Source: Denitromonas iodatirespirans
GTDB taxonomy: Bacteria > Pseudomonadota > Gammaproteobacteria > Burkholderiales > Rhodocyclaceae
Length of the DNA stretch: 64,000 bases
Reading direction: 5' to 3'
Assembly: GCF_018524365.1 (NCBI RefSeq)
Contig: NZ_JAEKFT010000001.1
Coordinates: forward strand, 1-64,000
Positions 26,201 through 36,800 of this stretch are shown piece by piece. The notes below the pieces were generated by a model. That model had not been told where the DNA came from and ran no database searches. It saw only the letters and a list, made by a program, of their open reading frames with translations. The position numbers and the translations under genes are program-made. The first letter of the stretch is position 1. Each line of letters opens with the position of its first letter.

Positions 26201-26802
26201 CCCGACCCGACCCGATCGACTGGGATGCCGTCAAACAACGGATCGAGGCTGCCGGACAGCGGCTCGAGGAAGAATTCGCGCCGCCTGCCGACAAGCGCCG
26301 CGCCCTCCTCGAGGCCCGCGCGCGGGCCCTGGCGGTCGCGCCGGCACCGGCGCCCGGGGCCGGTTTCGACGCCCTGGAATTCACGCTGGCACGCGAGCAC
26401 TACGCCATCGACACCGTCTGGGTGCGGGAGGTCTATCCCCTACGGGAGTTCACGCAGCTGCCCGGCACGCCGGCCTTTGTCCTCGGCATCGTCCATGTCC
26501 GCGGCCGCGTGGTCTCGGTGCTCGACCTGAAGCGCTTCTTCGACATGCCGCAGATCGGCCTGTCCGACCTCAACAAGGTGATCGTCCTGTCCAACGGCAC
26601 GATGGAGTTCGGCATCCTCGCCGACACCATCGTCGGCGTCCGCCGGCTGCTGCACGCCGAGGTGCAGGAGGCGCTGCCGACCCTGACCGGCATCCGGGCC
26701 GATTACCTGCTCGGCATCACCAGCCGCCGCGAGGTCGTGCTCGACGCCCACAAACTGTTGTCAGACCCGGCCATCGTGGTCTGCGCCGACGTCGGCGACT
26801 GA
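26197..26802 (+). CDS. second CheW-like coupling protein (WspD-like)
   Basis: A 201-aa CheW protein with an N-terminal extension of about 55 charged, Ala-rich residues. The CheW fold starts at [35 protein letters not shown] is the core motif (split VLGIVHVRG and [11 protein letters not shown]). Translation is coupled to the CheR gene by an ATGA overlap at 26197. Two different CheW proteins are a feature of Wsp-type arrays. Confidence 0.9.
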   Translation: MTRPDPIDWDAVKQRIEAAGQRLEEEFAPPADKRRALLEARARALAVAPAPAPGAGFDALEFTLAREHYAIDTVWVREVYPLREFTQLPGTPAFVLGIVHVRGRVVSVLDLKRFFDMPQIGLSDLNKVIVLSNGTMEFGILADTIVGVRRLLHAEVQEALPTLTGIRADYLLGITSRREVVLDAHKLLSDPAIVVCADVGD

Positions 26803-26831
26803 TGGTCGACCACACCGCAAAGGGGATCCCC

Positions 26832-28700
26832 ATGAACTGGCTGCTCAATCTTGCCATCCGCACCAAGCTGCTGCTCGCCTTCGGTGTGATGCTGGTACTG
26901 CTCGCCGCGCTGATCGCCGGCGGCTACTCGGGGCTCGACGCCATCCAGCAGGCCCAGAAAACCCTGTTCGAACGCGACATGGTGATCTCCACCGAGCTGG
27001 AGGAATTCCGCGCCGGGCTCAACCTGCAACGCGCCAACATCCTGGTCATGCAGCTCGAATCACGGCGCGCCGAACAGGAGGCCCTGGAAGCAGGCATCAA
27101 CACCAGCTCCGCCGAGCTTGACCTGCGCCTGAACACGTTGGCAACGCTCGGCGGCTACGACCCCGCCTTCGCCACCCGCCTCGACGACATTCGCCAGACG
27201 CTAGCGGCCTACCGACAGGCCCGCCAACAACAGATCGCGATGATCTACGGCGGCCAAGTCGAGCAGGCCCGCCTGCTCGGCACCGGCGTCCAGCTGGACC
27301 GCTTCGAGAAAATCCGCAGCCTCGCGCTGACGCTCGACGCCGAGGCCCGGCAGCGCGGCCAGGCGGAGATCCGCGACAACGAGCAGCGCCTGCAGGACAC
27401 CGTCCGACTGGCCGTATTGCTCGGCGCCACGGCACTGATCGCCGGCTTCGGCATGGCCGTGTTCCTGCACCGCCTGATCGCCGTACCGCTGAGCGACATC
27501 GCGGCGCGCGCGGCCCGCATCGCCGACGGCGAGATTGCCCTTGCCCCGGCACTGAGCGGGCGCCTCGACGAGATCGGCGATCTCGACCGGCAGTTCAACC
27601 GCATGAGCGCCTCGCTCCGCGACAAGGCCGAGCTGGCGCAGCGCATCGCCGCCGGCGACCTGCGCGTCGAGGTCAAGCAACTGTCGGACAAGGACATCCT
27701 GGGCGAGGCCTTCGCCACCATGGCGAGCAGTCTTCGTGACAAGGCCGAGTTGGCGCAGCGCATCGCCACCGGCGATCTGCGCGTCGAGGTCAAGCTGCAG
27801 TCCGACACCGACGCCCTGGGGCAGGCCTTCGCCACCATGGTCAACAACCTGCGCGAGCTCAACCGCGACATCGGCGAGGGCGTCGAGGTCCTCGCCGCCT
27901 CCGCCGCCGAGATCCTTACCAGCACCAGCCAGGTCGCCACCGGCGCCACCCAGACCGCCACCGCGATGTCCGAGACCGCCACCACTGTCGAGGAAATCAA
28001 GCAGACCGCCACGCTCGCCAGCCAGAAGGCCAAGAGCGTGGCCGAGGTCGCCCGCCAGGCCGCCCAGGTGGCCCGGGGTGGCAGTCAGGCGGTCGAGGAC
28101 ACCGTCGAGGGCATGCAACACATCCGCGAGCAGATGGCACAGATCGCCGAGAGCATCGTCCGCCTCTCGGAGCAGGGGCAGGCCATCGGCGAGATCATCG
28201 CCACCGTCAACGACCTCTCCGAGCAGTCCAACCTGCTCGCCGTCAATGCCTCGATCGAAGCCGCCAAGGCCGGCGAACAAGGCAAGGGCTTCGCCGTCGT
28301 CGCCCAGGAGGTGAGAAGCCTCGCCGGCCAGTCGAAACAGGCCACCGCCCAGGTGCGCGCCATTCTCGGCGACATCCAGAAGGCCACCGGCAGTGCCGTG
28401 CTCGCCACCGAGCAGGGGTCGAAAGCGGTCGAAGCCGGCGTGCGCCAATCGCGCGAGGCCGGCGAGGCGATCCGCCAGCTGGCCGACAGCATCGACGACA
28501 GTGCCCAGGCCGCCAGCCAGATCGCCGTCTCCGCCCAGCAGCAGCTGGCCGGCATGGACCAGCTCGCCGAAGCCACCGCCAACATCCGCGTCGCCACCGC
28601 GCAAAACCTCGACAGCACCCGGCAGGCCGAGACCGCCGCCCACAACCTCAACGAGCTCGGCCAGACCTTGAAACGGCAGGTCGCCCGTTACCGTCTGTGA
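26832..28700 (+). CDS. methyl-accepting chemotaxis protein with three HAMP units
   Basis: Receptor of 622 aa. TM1 is about residues 12-31, a periplasmic four-helix-type sensor domain spans about 32-190, and TM2 is about 191-212. HAMP1 is about 213-260, then two tandem 39-residue HAMP-like units (261-299, 300-338), then the signalling coiled coil with the conserved tip [19 protein letters not shown]. Relative to the next gene it has exactly one extra 39-residue unit (117 bp, 27612-27728 against 27729-27845). AAAGGGG precedes ATG 26832. No CheR-tethering pentapeptide is seen at the C-terminus (ends VARYRL). The ligand is unknown. Confidence 0.92.
   Translation: MNWLLNLAIRTKLLLAFGVMLVLLAALIAGGYSGLDAIQQAQKTLFERDMVISTELEEFRAGLNLQRANILVMQLESRRAEQEALEAGINTSSAELDLRLNTLATLGGYDPAFATRLDDIRQTLAAYRQARQQQIAMIYGGQVEQARLLGTGVQLDRFEKIRSLALTLDAEARQRGQAEIRDNEQRLQDTVRLAVLLGATALIAGFGMAVFLHRLIAVPLSDIAARAARIADGEIALAPALSGRLDEIGDLDRQFNRMSASLRDKAELAQRIAAGDLRVEVKQLSDKDILGEAFATMASSLRDKAELAQRIATGDLRVEVKLQSDTDALGQAFATMVNNLRELNRDIGEGVEVLAASAAEILTSTSQVATGATQTATAMSETATTVEEIKQTATLASQKAKSVAEVARQAAQVARGGSQAVEDTVEGMQHIREQMAQIAESIVRLSEQGQAIGEIIATVNDLSEQSNLLAVNASIEAAKAGEQGKGFAVVAQEVRSLAGQSKQATAQVRAILGDIQKATGSAVLATEQGSKAVEAGVRQSREAGEAIRQLADSIDDSAQAASQIAVSAQQQLAGMDQLAEATANIRVATAQNLDSTRQAETAAHNLNELGQTLKRQVARYRL
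27612..27845 (+). repeat. 117-bp tandem duplication encoding an extra HAMP unit
   Basis: Two adjacent 117-bp units (27612-27728 and 27729-27845) encode near-identical 39-residue segments beginning [13 protein letters not shown] and ending GEAFATM / GQAFATM. The neighbouring paralogous receptor has one such unit. The in-frame duplication preserves helical phase and reading frame. Confidence 0.85.
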
Positions 28701-28771
28701 GACCACCCACCAACGCCACCGACAAGCGCTCGACACCCGAGCTCCGGCCACACCCCCAAAGGAGAGAGTCC

Positions 28772-30523
28772 ATGAACTGGCTACTCAATCTCGCCATCCG
28801 CACCAAGCTGCTGCTCGCCTTCGGCCTGATGCTGGCACTGCTCGCCGCCCTGATCGCCGGCGGCTACTGGGGGATCAGCGCCATCCAGCAGGCCCAGAAA
28901 ACCCTGTTGGAACGCGACATGGTGATTTCAACCGAGCTGGTCGAACTGCGCGCCGAGCTCAATCTGCAGCACGCCCAGCTCCTTGTCATGCTGATCGAGC
29001 CTCAACGCAGCGAACAGGAGCTTCGGGCACACAACATCGCCCAGCGCGCCGGCTCGATCGACGAGCGCCTGCAGCGGCTGACACGGCTGGGCGGCGCTGA
29101 TCCGGCCTTCATCGCCCGCATCGACGACATCAAGGCGACGCTGGCCATTTTCCGGCAGACCCGCCAACAGCTGATCACCATGATCTACGACGGCCAGACT
29201 GAACAGGCCCGCCATTTGATCAACGATACCCAGGTCGAGCGCTTCGAAAAGATCCGCAGCCTCGCACTGGCACTCGACGACGAAGCCCGCCAACGCGGCC
29301 AGGCCGCGATCCACGACAACGAGCAGCGCCTGCAGGACACCGTCCAGCTGGCCGCGCTGCTCGGCATCGTGGCGCTGGTGGCCGGCCTTGCCATGGCCGT
29401 GTTCCTGCACCGCCTGATCGCCGTGCCGCTGGGCGACATCGCCGAGCGCGCGGCCCGCATCGCCGACGGCGAGATCGCCCTCGCCCCGGCGCTGAGCGAG
29501 CGCCACGACGAGATCGGCGATCTCGACCGGCAGTTCAACCGCATGAGCGCCTCGCTCCGCGAAAAGGCCGAGCTGGCGCAGCGCATCGCCGCCGGCGATC
29601 TGCGCGTCGAGGTCAAGCTGCAATCCGACGCCGACGCCCTGGGGCAGGCCTTTGCCACCATGGTCAGCACCCTGCGCGAGCTCAATCGCGAAATCGGCGA
29701 AGGCGTCAATGTACTCGCCGCCTCGGCCGCCGAGATCCTCACCGGCACCAGCCAGGTCGCCACCGGCGCCACCCAGACCGCCGCCGCGATGTCCGAGACC
29801 GCCACCACCGTCGAAGAGATCAAGCAGACCGCCACGCTCGCCAGCCAGAAGGCCAAGACCGTGGCCGAGGCCGCCCGCCAGGCCGCCCAGGTGGCCCAGG
29901 GCGGCAGCCAGTCGGTCGAAGACACCGTCGAGGGCATGCAGCATATCCGCGAGCAGATGGAACAGATCGCCGAGAGCATCGTCCGCCTCTCCGAGCAGGG
30001 GCAGGCCATCGGCGAGATCATCGCCACCGTCAACGACCTCTCCGAGCAGTCCAACCTGCTCGCCGTCAACGCCTCGATCGAGGCCGCCAAGGCCGGCGAA
30101 CAGGGCAAGGGCTTTGCCGTCGTCGCCCAGGAGGTGAAGCACCTCGCCGGCCAGTCGAAACAGGCCACCGCCCAGGTGCGCACCATTCTCGGCGACATCC
30201 AGAAGGCCACCGGCAGTGCCGTGCTCGCCACCGAGCAGGGGTCGAAGGCGGTCGAAGCCGGCGTGCGCCAATCGCGCGAGGCCGGCGAGGCGATTCGCCA
30301 GCTGGCCGACAGCATCGGCGAAAGTGCCCAGGCCGCCAGCCAGATCGCCGTCTCCGCCCAGCAGCAGCTGGCCGGCATGGACCAGCTCGCCGAGGCCACC
30401 GCCGACATCCGCCTCGCCACCGCGCAGAACCTCGACAGCACCCGACAGGCCGAAACCGCCGCCCACAACCTCAACGAGCTCGGCCAGACCTTGAAGCAGC
30501 TGGTTGCCCGTTACAGCGTGTGA
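28772..30523 (+). CDS. methyl-accepting chemotaxis protein, paralog with two HAMP units
   Basis: Receptor of 583 aa, closely similar to the preceding one through TM1, TM2, HAMP and signalling domain. The periplasmic domain (about 32-190) is the most divergent part. It has HAMP1 plus a single further HAMP-like unit. The signalling tip is identical. AAAGGAGAGAG precedes ATG 28772. The gene pair clearly arose by tandem duplication. Divergent sensor domains suggest two related signals feeding the same kinase. Confidence 0.92.
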   Translation: MNWLLNLAIRTKLLLAFGLMLALLAALIAGGYWGISAIQQAQKTLLERDMVISTELVELRAELNLQHAQLLVMLIEPQRSEQELRAHNIAQRAGSIDERLQRLTRLGGADPAFIARIDDIKATLAIFRQTRQQLITMIYDGQTEQARHLINDTQVERFEKIRSLALALDDEARQRGQAAIHDNEQRLQDTVQLAALLGIVALVAGLAMAVFLHRLIAVPLGDIAERAARIADGEIALAPALSERHDEIGDLDRQFNRMSASLREKAELAQRIAAGDLRVEVKLQSDADALGQAFATMVSTLRELNREIGEGVNVLAASAAEILTGTSQVATGATQTAAAMSETATTVEEIKQTATLASQKAKTVAEAARQAAQVAQGGSQSVEDTVEGMQHIREQMEQIAESIVRLSEQGQAIGEIIATVNDLSEQSNLLAVNASIEAAKAGEQGKGFAVVAQEVKHLAGQSKQATAQVRTILGDIQKATGSAVLATEQGSKAVEAGVRQSREAGEAIRQLADSIGESAQAASQIAVSAQQQLAGMDQLAEATADIRLATAQNLDSTRQAETAAHNLNELGQTLKQLVARYSV

Positions 30524-30530
30524 CCCCGTC

Positions 30531-32732
30531 ATGCCCAACATCGACGACGAACACCTACTGCAGCGCCTGCTCGGTATCTTCCGGATCGAGGCCGCCGAGC
30601 ACCTGAAGGCGATGGCCGGCCTGCTCTCGACCCTGGAAGCACCGGCGGCGGCGAGCGACATCCCGGCGCTGATCGAGGCCTTGTTCCGCGAGGCGCACAG
30701 CCTCAAGGGCGCCGCCCGTTCGGTGAATCTGTCGCAGATCGAGGCCGTCTGCAAAGGCCTGGAAGACGAACTGTCGGGCCTCAAGCGGCGGCCGCCAGCG
30801 TCGCTGCCGCCGGCCTGGTTCAAGGCCATCTACCGCAGCCTCGACACGCTGGACACGCTGCTCGCCGACAGCCCCGGGGAGCCGACGCCAACGCCAACGC
30901 CGCCACCGGCCGCAGCGCCGTCGCCCGCGGCCAAACCGGAAAAAGCCCCCCCGCCACCCAGTGCAAGCGGCGACACGGTGCGCATTTCGAGCTCCCGGCT
31001 GGCCGCGCTGCTGGTCGAGGCCGAAGCGCTGCTCGCCTTCAAGTTCGGCACCAGCCATGTGGCCGACGAACTGCATGCGGTGGCCGACGAGGTCGCGCGC
31101 CGGCGCAAGGCAATGGCGCGCGCCGCCCGCGAGGCGCGAGCCTTGCGCCGCCGCCACGGCCGGCGTGCCGCCGGCGATGCCGGCGCACGAACGGCGAGCA
31201 CCATCGAAAAACTGCTCGACATCGTCGATCATGACGACCCGTTGCTGAAGACCCTGGGCGACCGCCTGAGCGCGCTCGCCCAGCGGGCGGAGCGCGAAAG
31301 CCGCGCGCTGGCCGGCAGCGTCGACACCCTGCAGGCCGAGCTGCGCATCGCGCTGATGCTGCCCTTCGCGTCGCTGCTCGAAGTCATGCCCAAGCTGGTG
31401 CGCGACCTGGCCCGCGACAGCGGCAAGGACATCGAATTGCGGATCGATGGCGCCGAGCTGGAAATCGACCGTCGCATCCTCGAACAACTGAAGGATCCGC
31501 TGATCCACCTGGTGCGCAACGCGGTCGATCACGGCATCGAAAGCCCCGCCGAGCGGCACCGCGCCGGCAAGGCGTCGCGCGGTCGCATCGCCATCGACAT
31601 CCAGCCCTTGGAGGGCAGCAGGGTCGAGCTGCTGGTGGCCGACGACGGCGCCGGCATCGATCCGGCACAGATCGCCAACTCGGCCGCCAAGCTCGGCCTG
31701 ATCGCCCCGGAAGAAGTGGCGACGGTGAGCCACCAGGCCGCGCTGTCGCTGATGTTCGCCTCCGGCCTGAGCACCAGCCCGATCCTCACCAACCTCTCCG
31801 GGCGCGGCCTCGGGCTGGCGATCGTCCGCGAAAAGGTCGAAAAACTCTCGGGCAGCATCGTCGCCGAACTGCCCGACGGCGGCGGCACGCGCTTTCGCAT
31901 CGTGCTGCCAAGCATGCTGGCGACCTTCCGTGGGGTGCTGGTGGGCGTCGGCGAGCAGCAGTTCGTGCTGCCCTCGCGCAATGTCGAGCGTGTGCAGCGT
32001 GTTGCCGTCGACAGCATCAAGACCGTGGAAAACCGCGAGGCGATCGAGATCGACGGTCTGGCCGTGGCACTGGTGCGGCTCGCCGACGTCCTCGGGCTGC
32101 CGGCCGACACTGCCGACGACGGGCGCCTGCCGCTGGTGGTGCTGTCCGCCGCCGGGCAGCGCATCGCCTTTGCCGTCGATGCCGTGCTCGGCGATCAGGA
32201 GGTGCTGGTCAAGGGGCTGGGGCCGCAGTTGCGGCGCGTGGCAAATTTCTCGGGCGCCACCGTGCTCGGCTCCGGGCGCCTGGTGCCCATCATCGATGTC
32301 GCCGATCTGATGAAATCGGCCCCGCGCGCCGCGGCCAAGAGCAGCACGCCGAGCGCCCCGCCGCCCCGCCAGCACAGCCTGCTGGTGGTCGAGGACTCGA
32401 TCACCGCGCGCATCCTGCTCAAGAGCATCCTGGAGAGCGCCGGCTATCGGGTGGACACCGCGGTCGATGGCATCGACGCATTGACCGCGCTGCGCACCGG
32501 CGCCTACGATCTGGTTGTCTCCGATGTCGAAATGCCGCGCATGGACGGCTTCAGCTTGACCGAGTCGATACGCCAGGACAAAAAACTGGCCGACACCCCG
32601 GTGATCCTGGTGACCGCCCTCGAATCACGCGAGGATCGGGAACGCGGCGTCGAAGCCGGTGCCAATGCTTATATCGTCAAGAGCAGCTTCGACCAGAGCG
32701 ATCTGTTCGAGGCCATCCGCAGGCTGATATGA
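30531..32732 (+). CDS. hybrid CheA histidine kinase with receiver domain (WspE-like)
   Basis: Kinase of 733 aa. The Hpt domain carries the phosphorylatable His56 in AHSLKGAARSV. A Pro-rich linker (about 113-145) follows. The ATPase boxes are HLVRNAVDHGIE (N), VADDGAGID (G1) and SGRGLGLAIV (G2). A CheW-like domain then binds the coupling proteins, and a C-terminal receiver (about 612-733) has LLVVEDS and VVSDVEMPRMDG. CheA fused to REC is the WspE architecture. The start ATG 30531 is preferred to an upstream GTG at 30504. The stop overlaps the cheB start. Confidence 0.92.
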   Translation: MPNIDDEHLLQRLLGIFRIEAAEHLKAMAGLLSTLEAPAAASDIPALIEALFREAHSLKGAARSVNLSQIEAVCKGLEDELSGLKRRPPASLPPAWFKAIYRSLDTLDTLLADSPGEPTPTPTPPPAAAPSPAAKPEKAPPPPSASGDTVRISSSRLAALLVEAEALLAFKFGTSHVADELHAVADEVARRRKAMARAAREARALRRRHGRRAAGDAGARTASTIEKLLDIVDHDDPLLKTLGDRLSALAQRAERESRALAGSVDTLQAELRIALMLPFASLLEVMPKLVRDLARDSGKDIELRIDGAELEIDRRILEQLKDPLIHLVRNAVDHGIESPAERHRAGKASRGRIAIDIQPLEGSRVELLVADDGAGIDPAQIANSAAKLGLIAPEEVATVSHQAALSLMFASGLSTSPILTNLSGRGLGLAIVREKVEKLSGSIVAELPDGGGTRFRIVLPSMLATFRGVLVGVGEQQFVLPSRNVERVQRVAVDSIKTVENREAIEIDGLAVALVRLADVLGLPADTADDGRLPLVVLSAAGQRIAFAVDAVLGDQEVLVKGLGPQLRRVANFSGATVLGSGRLVPIIDVADLMKSAPRAAAKSSTPSAPPPRQHSLLVVEDSITARILLKSILESAGYRVDTAVDGIDALTALRTGAYDLVVSDVEMPRMDGFSLTESIRQDKKLADTPVILVTALESREDRERGVEAGANAYIVKSSFDQSDLFEAIRRLI

Positions 32733-33838
32733 GCAACGACCTCCCTCACGACCCGTCGCAGACACCCCCGCAGATCCGGGTACTGCTGGTGGACGACTCG
32801 CCCCTCGCCCGCGAACTGCTGCGCTATTTGCTGGAGAGCGATCCGCGGCTGACCGTCGCGGGCACCGCCGACGACGGCGTGGAGGGCGTGCTCGCCGCCC
32901 AGCGCCTGTCGCCCGACGTCATCGTCATGGATGTCCACATGCCCGAGCTGGATGGCTACGCCGCCGCCCGGCGGATCATGGAGACGGCACCGACCCGCAT
33001 CGTGATGGTCACCGCCAGCACAAAACCGGACGACGTGGCGGACACCTTCCGCACGCTGGAGGCCGGTGCGCTGGCGGTCCTGGCCAAGCCGAGCGGGCCG
33101 GGATCTCCGAATTTCGCCGAGCAGACGCGGGAGTTTCTGTCCACCGTCCGGCTGGTGGCGGAAGTCCCGGTGGTCCGCCGCTGGCCGGCGCGTTCGGCGC
33201 CACCGACCATCCCCACACCGGCGCCCGCCGCGGCGCCGGTCCGCGTCGTCGCGCTCGGCGCCTCGACCGGTGGGCCGCAGGCGTTGCGGGAGATCCTGTC
33301 GCGCCTGCCCGGGGATCTGGCCGCCCCGCTGCTGATCGTCCAGCATATTTCGAGCGGATTCACCGAAGGCTTCGCCGAATGGCTGGCGCATGACACCGGC
33401 TACCCCGTGCGCGTGCCGCGCGCGGGCGAGCAGGTGCAAGACGGCATCGCCTATCTGGCCCCCTCGGGTTGCCAGATGGGCCTGAAGCCCGACGGCAGCG
33501 TCGAGCTGACCGACGCGCCCGCCGAGCATGGCGTCCAGCCGGCCGTCTCGTATCTGTTCCGCTCGCTCGCCGCCGGTTTCGGCCGGAGCGCCGTCGGCGT
33601 GCTGCTCACCGGCATGGGCCGTGACGGTGCGCACGAACTCAAGGCGATGCGCGACGCCGGCGCCGTGACCATTGCCCAGAATGCCGCCAGCGCCATCGTC
33701 TTCGGCATGCCCGGTGAGGCGGTCAGGCTCAAGGCCGCCACCCATGTCCTCGCGCCGCCCGACATCGCGACGATGATCGCCGGGCTGACCGGGCGCCGGC
33801 CGCCACCGGACCCGAATCCCCAGGAGAACCCCCGATGA
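32729..33838 (+). CDS. CheB receptor methylesterase (WspF-like)
   Basis: Response regulator of 369 aa that demethylates receptor glutamates when phosphorylated. The N-terminal receiver has phospho-acceptor Asp68 (VIVMDVHMPELDG). The linker is about 140-170. The catalytic triad is Ser179 in GASTGG, His206 in VQHIS and Asp299 in LLTGMGRDG. The start overlaps the kinase stop, and the stop overlaps the output gene start (both ATGA). In Wsp systems loss of this protein locks output on. Confidence 0.93.
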   Translation: MSNDLPHDPSQTPPQIRVLLVDDSPLARELLRYLLESDPRLTVAGTADDGVEGVLAAQRLSPDVIVMDVHMPELDGYAAARRIMETAPTRIVMVTASTKPDDVADTFRTLEAGALAVLAKPSGPGSPNFAEQTREFLSTVRLVAEVPVVRRWPARSAPPTIPTPAPAAAPVRVVALGASTGGPQALREILSRLPGDLAAPLLIVQHISSGFTEGFAEWLAHDTGYPVRVPRAGEQVQDGIAYLAPSGCQMGLKPDGSVELTDAPAEHGVQPAVSYLFRSLAAGFGRSAVGVLLTGMGRDGAHELKAMRDAGAVTIAQNAASAIVFGMPGEAVRLKAATHVLAPPDIATMIAGLTGRRPPPDPNPQENPR

Positions 33839-36800
33839 ACGCCGCCAATCCAGCTGTGCGCACCGACCAGGTCCACATCCTGATCGCCGAAGACAGCCCC
33901 ACCCAGGCCGAGCAGCTACGGATCCTGCTGACCAAACGGGGCTACCGCGTCACCGTCGCCACCAACGGGCGCGAGGCCTTGCGCGCCGCCCTCGATCTTT
34001 CGCCGACGCTGCTCATCACCGATATCGTGATGCCCGAGATGGACGGCTACGAGCTGTGCGCCGCAATCAAGGCCGACCCGTCGCTGAAGGATCTGCCGGT
34101 AATCATGGTGACCTCGCTGACGGGCATCCAGGACATCGCCAAGAGCCTGGAGTGCGGCGCCGACAACTTCATCCGCAAGCCCTACGACGCGAAGACGCTG
34201 CTGGCGCGCATCGAGTACATCCTGCTCAATCTCGAACTGCGCAAGTCGAGCAAGATGCAGATGGGCATGGAAATCTACATGGGCGGCAAGACCCACTTCA
34301 TCTCCTCGGGGCGGGAGCAGATCGTCGATCTGCTGATCTCGACCTACGAGGAGGCCGTCCAGATGAACGACGAACTCCAGCGCCAACGAGACGAGATCGC
34401 GCAGTCCAACCGCAACCTGCGCACCCTCTATCGCATCGCCGCCGACATGAACCACCAGTTGAGCGAAGACGAAGTCTGTGCCCAGGCGCTGCGCGGCCTG
34501 CTCGAACTGACCGACTTCACGGCCGGCTGGATCTTCCTCGACGACGGCGATGGCGAGTTGCGCCTCGCCGCCGCCAGCCAACTGCCCGCCGCCCTGCTGG
34601 CGCCCGGCGCCCTCGAAGGCGACTGCCGCTGCCGCCGCATGCTGCGCTCGGGCGAGACTCAACGTCATGGCGTGGTGATCGACTGCGAACGCCTCGCCCT
34701 CCATGCCCGCGACGACAGCGACATGCGCACCCACCTGAGCATCCTGCTGACCACCGGCACCCAGTCGCTGGGCATCATGAACCTGGCCGGCCATGCCGAT
34801 CGCCCCATCAGTGCCGAAGATCTGCGGATGCTCGACGCCATCGGCAGCCAGGTCGCGCAGGCCATCCAGCGCGCGCAGCTCTACGGGCACCTGGAAAGCC
34901 AGGTCGAGCAACGTACCGCCGCCCTGCGCAGCGAGATCGTCGAACGGACCCGGGCCGAGCAGAAGGTCGCCAGCCTGAACCGCATCTACGCGGTGCTCTC
35001 CAGCATCAACACCACCATCGTCCGCGTCCACGACCGCAACACCCTGTTCCGCGAAGCCTGCCGGATCGCCGTCGCGCAGGGGAAATTCCGCCTGGCCTGG
35101 ATCGGCATCGCCGACCCCACCGGCCAGTTCCTCCAACCGGTCACCTGGCGGTGCGACACCGGGGCCACGGCCGACCGCAGCCCGCCACTGAAACTCGATG
35201 ACCGCATCGACCTCCAGCAAGGCATGTTCGCGCGGGCGCTGCACGAGCGCGCCACCGTCACCTGCAACGATCTGTCGGCCGCCGCCGAGCCGATCTTCCC
35301 GGCCGGCGCGTCGGCCCGAGGCTGCCAGTCGATGGCCGTCTTTCCGCTGTTGCTCGACGAGCAGCCAATCGGCGCATTCGCCCTGTATGCCGCCGAGCGC
35401 AATGTCTTCGACGCCATGGAGTTGGCCCTGCTCAACGAGATGGCCGGCGACATCTCCTTCGCACTCGGCCATATCCGCAACGTCGAAAAGCTCGACTACC
35501 TCGCCTACTACGACACGCTGACCGGCCTGCCCAACCGCCGGCTGATCCAGGACCGCCTGCAGCAGCTGCTGCATGTCCCCGACGGCCACGACACACCGAC
35601 GGTCGCGCTGGTGCTGATCAACATCGACCGTTTCCGGCACATCAACGACAGTTTCGGCCGCCACATCGGCGATGCCCTGCTCAAGGCGGTGGCCGAGCGC
35701 CTGGGCGAGGCGATGGGCAGCACCGACCACCTCGCCCGGATCGGCAACGACCACTTCGCCGCCATCCTCGACAATGCCGGCAGCGCGACGGAACTGGCCC
35801 ATCGGCTCGACGACCAGATCCTCGCCAGGCTCGGTCGCAGCTTCGAGATCGAGGGCCACGACCTGCATCTCACCTTCAAGCTCGGCATCGCCCTGTTTCC
35901 CAGCGACAGCACCGAGGCCGAAGCGCTGTTCGCCAACGCCGAGACGGCCATGCGCAAGGCCGCCGCATCGCAGGAACGCTACCTGTTCTACGCGCCCGCC
36001 ATGAATGCGCGGGTGGCCGAAAACCTGACGCTGGAAAACAAGCTGCACCGCGCCCTCGACAACGGCGAATTCGTCCTGCACTACCAGCCCAAGGTCGAGC
36101 TGCAACAAGGCAACATCATCGGCGTCGAGGCGCTGATCCGCTGGCGGGACCCCGAGGGCCGGCTGGTCCAGCCCGGAGCCTTCATCCCGGTCCTCGAAGA
36201 AACCGGTCTGATCATCGACGTCGGGCACTGGGCGCTGGAGCAGGCACTGGCCGACCAGGCCGCATGGCGGCGCATGGGCCTGCAAGCGCCGCGGGTGGCG
36301 GTCAATGTGTCGGCCGTACAGATGCGCCGCGCGGATTTCCTCCCCGCGCTCGAAAAGCTGCTGTCACGCCACCCCGGCCTGTCCGCCAGCCTCGAACTGG
36401 AGCTCACCGAGAGCCTGCTGATGGAAGACATCGAGGCCAACATCCGCCGCCTCGGGGCGATTCGCGAGATGGGCCTGAAGATCGCGGTCGACGATTTCGG
36501 CACCGGCTATTCCTCGCTCAGCTACCTGAAACGCTTCCCCATCGACTACCTGAAGATCGACCAGAGCTTCGTGCGCGACATCACCACCGACCCCGACGCC
36601 GCAGCGATCTGCATCGCCGTCATCGATCTGGCCCACAACCTGCGCCTGACAGTGATCGCCGAGGGCGTGGAAACCGAAAGCCAGATGAACTACCTGCGCC
36701 GCCATCGCTGCGACGAAATTCAGGGCTATCTGTTCAGCCGGCCGGTGCCGGCCGACGATTTTGCGGAACTGCTCAGAACGCAAAAGGTGCTGACACTGGC

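Noticed and set aside
28928-30829. Long minus-strand open frames opposite the receptor genes
   Set aside because: They lie antisense to well-defined MCP genes and have repetitive Gly/Leu/Ala composition mirroring the sense codons. No family pattern is visible.
33916-36285. A 789-codon antisense frame opposite the output regulator
   Set aside because: The sense strand encodes REC, GAF, GGDEF-like and EAL domains with conserved residues; the antisense translation has no recognisable domain.
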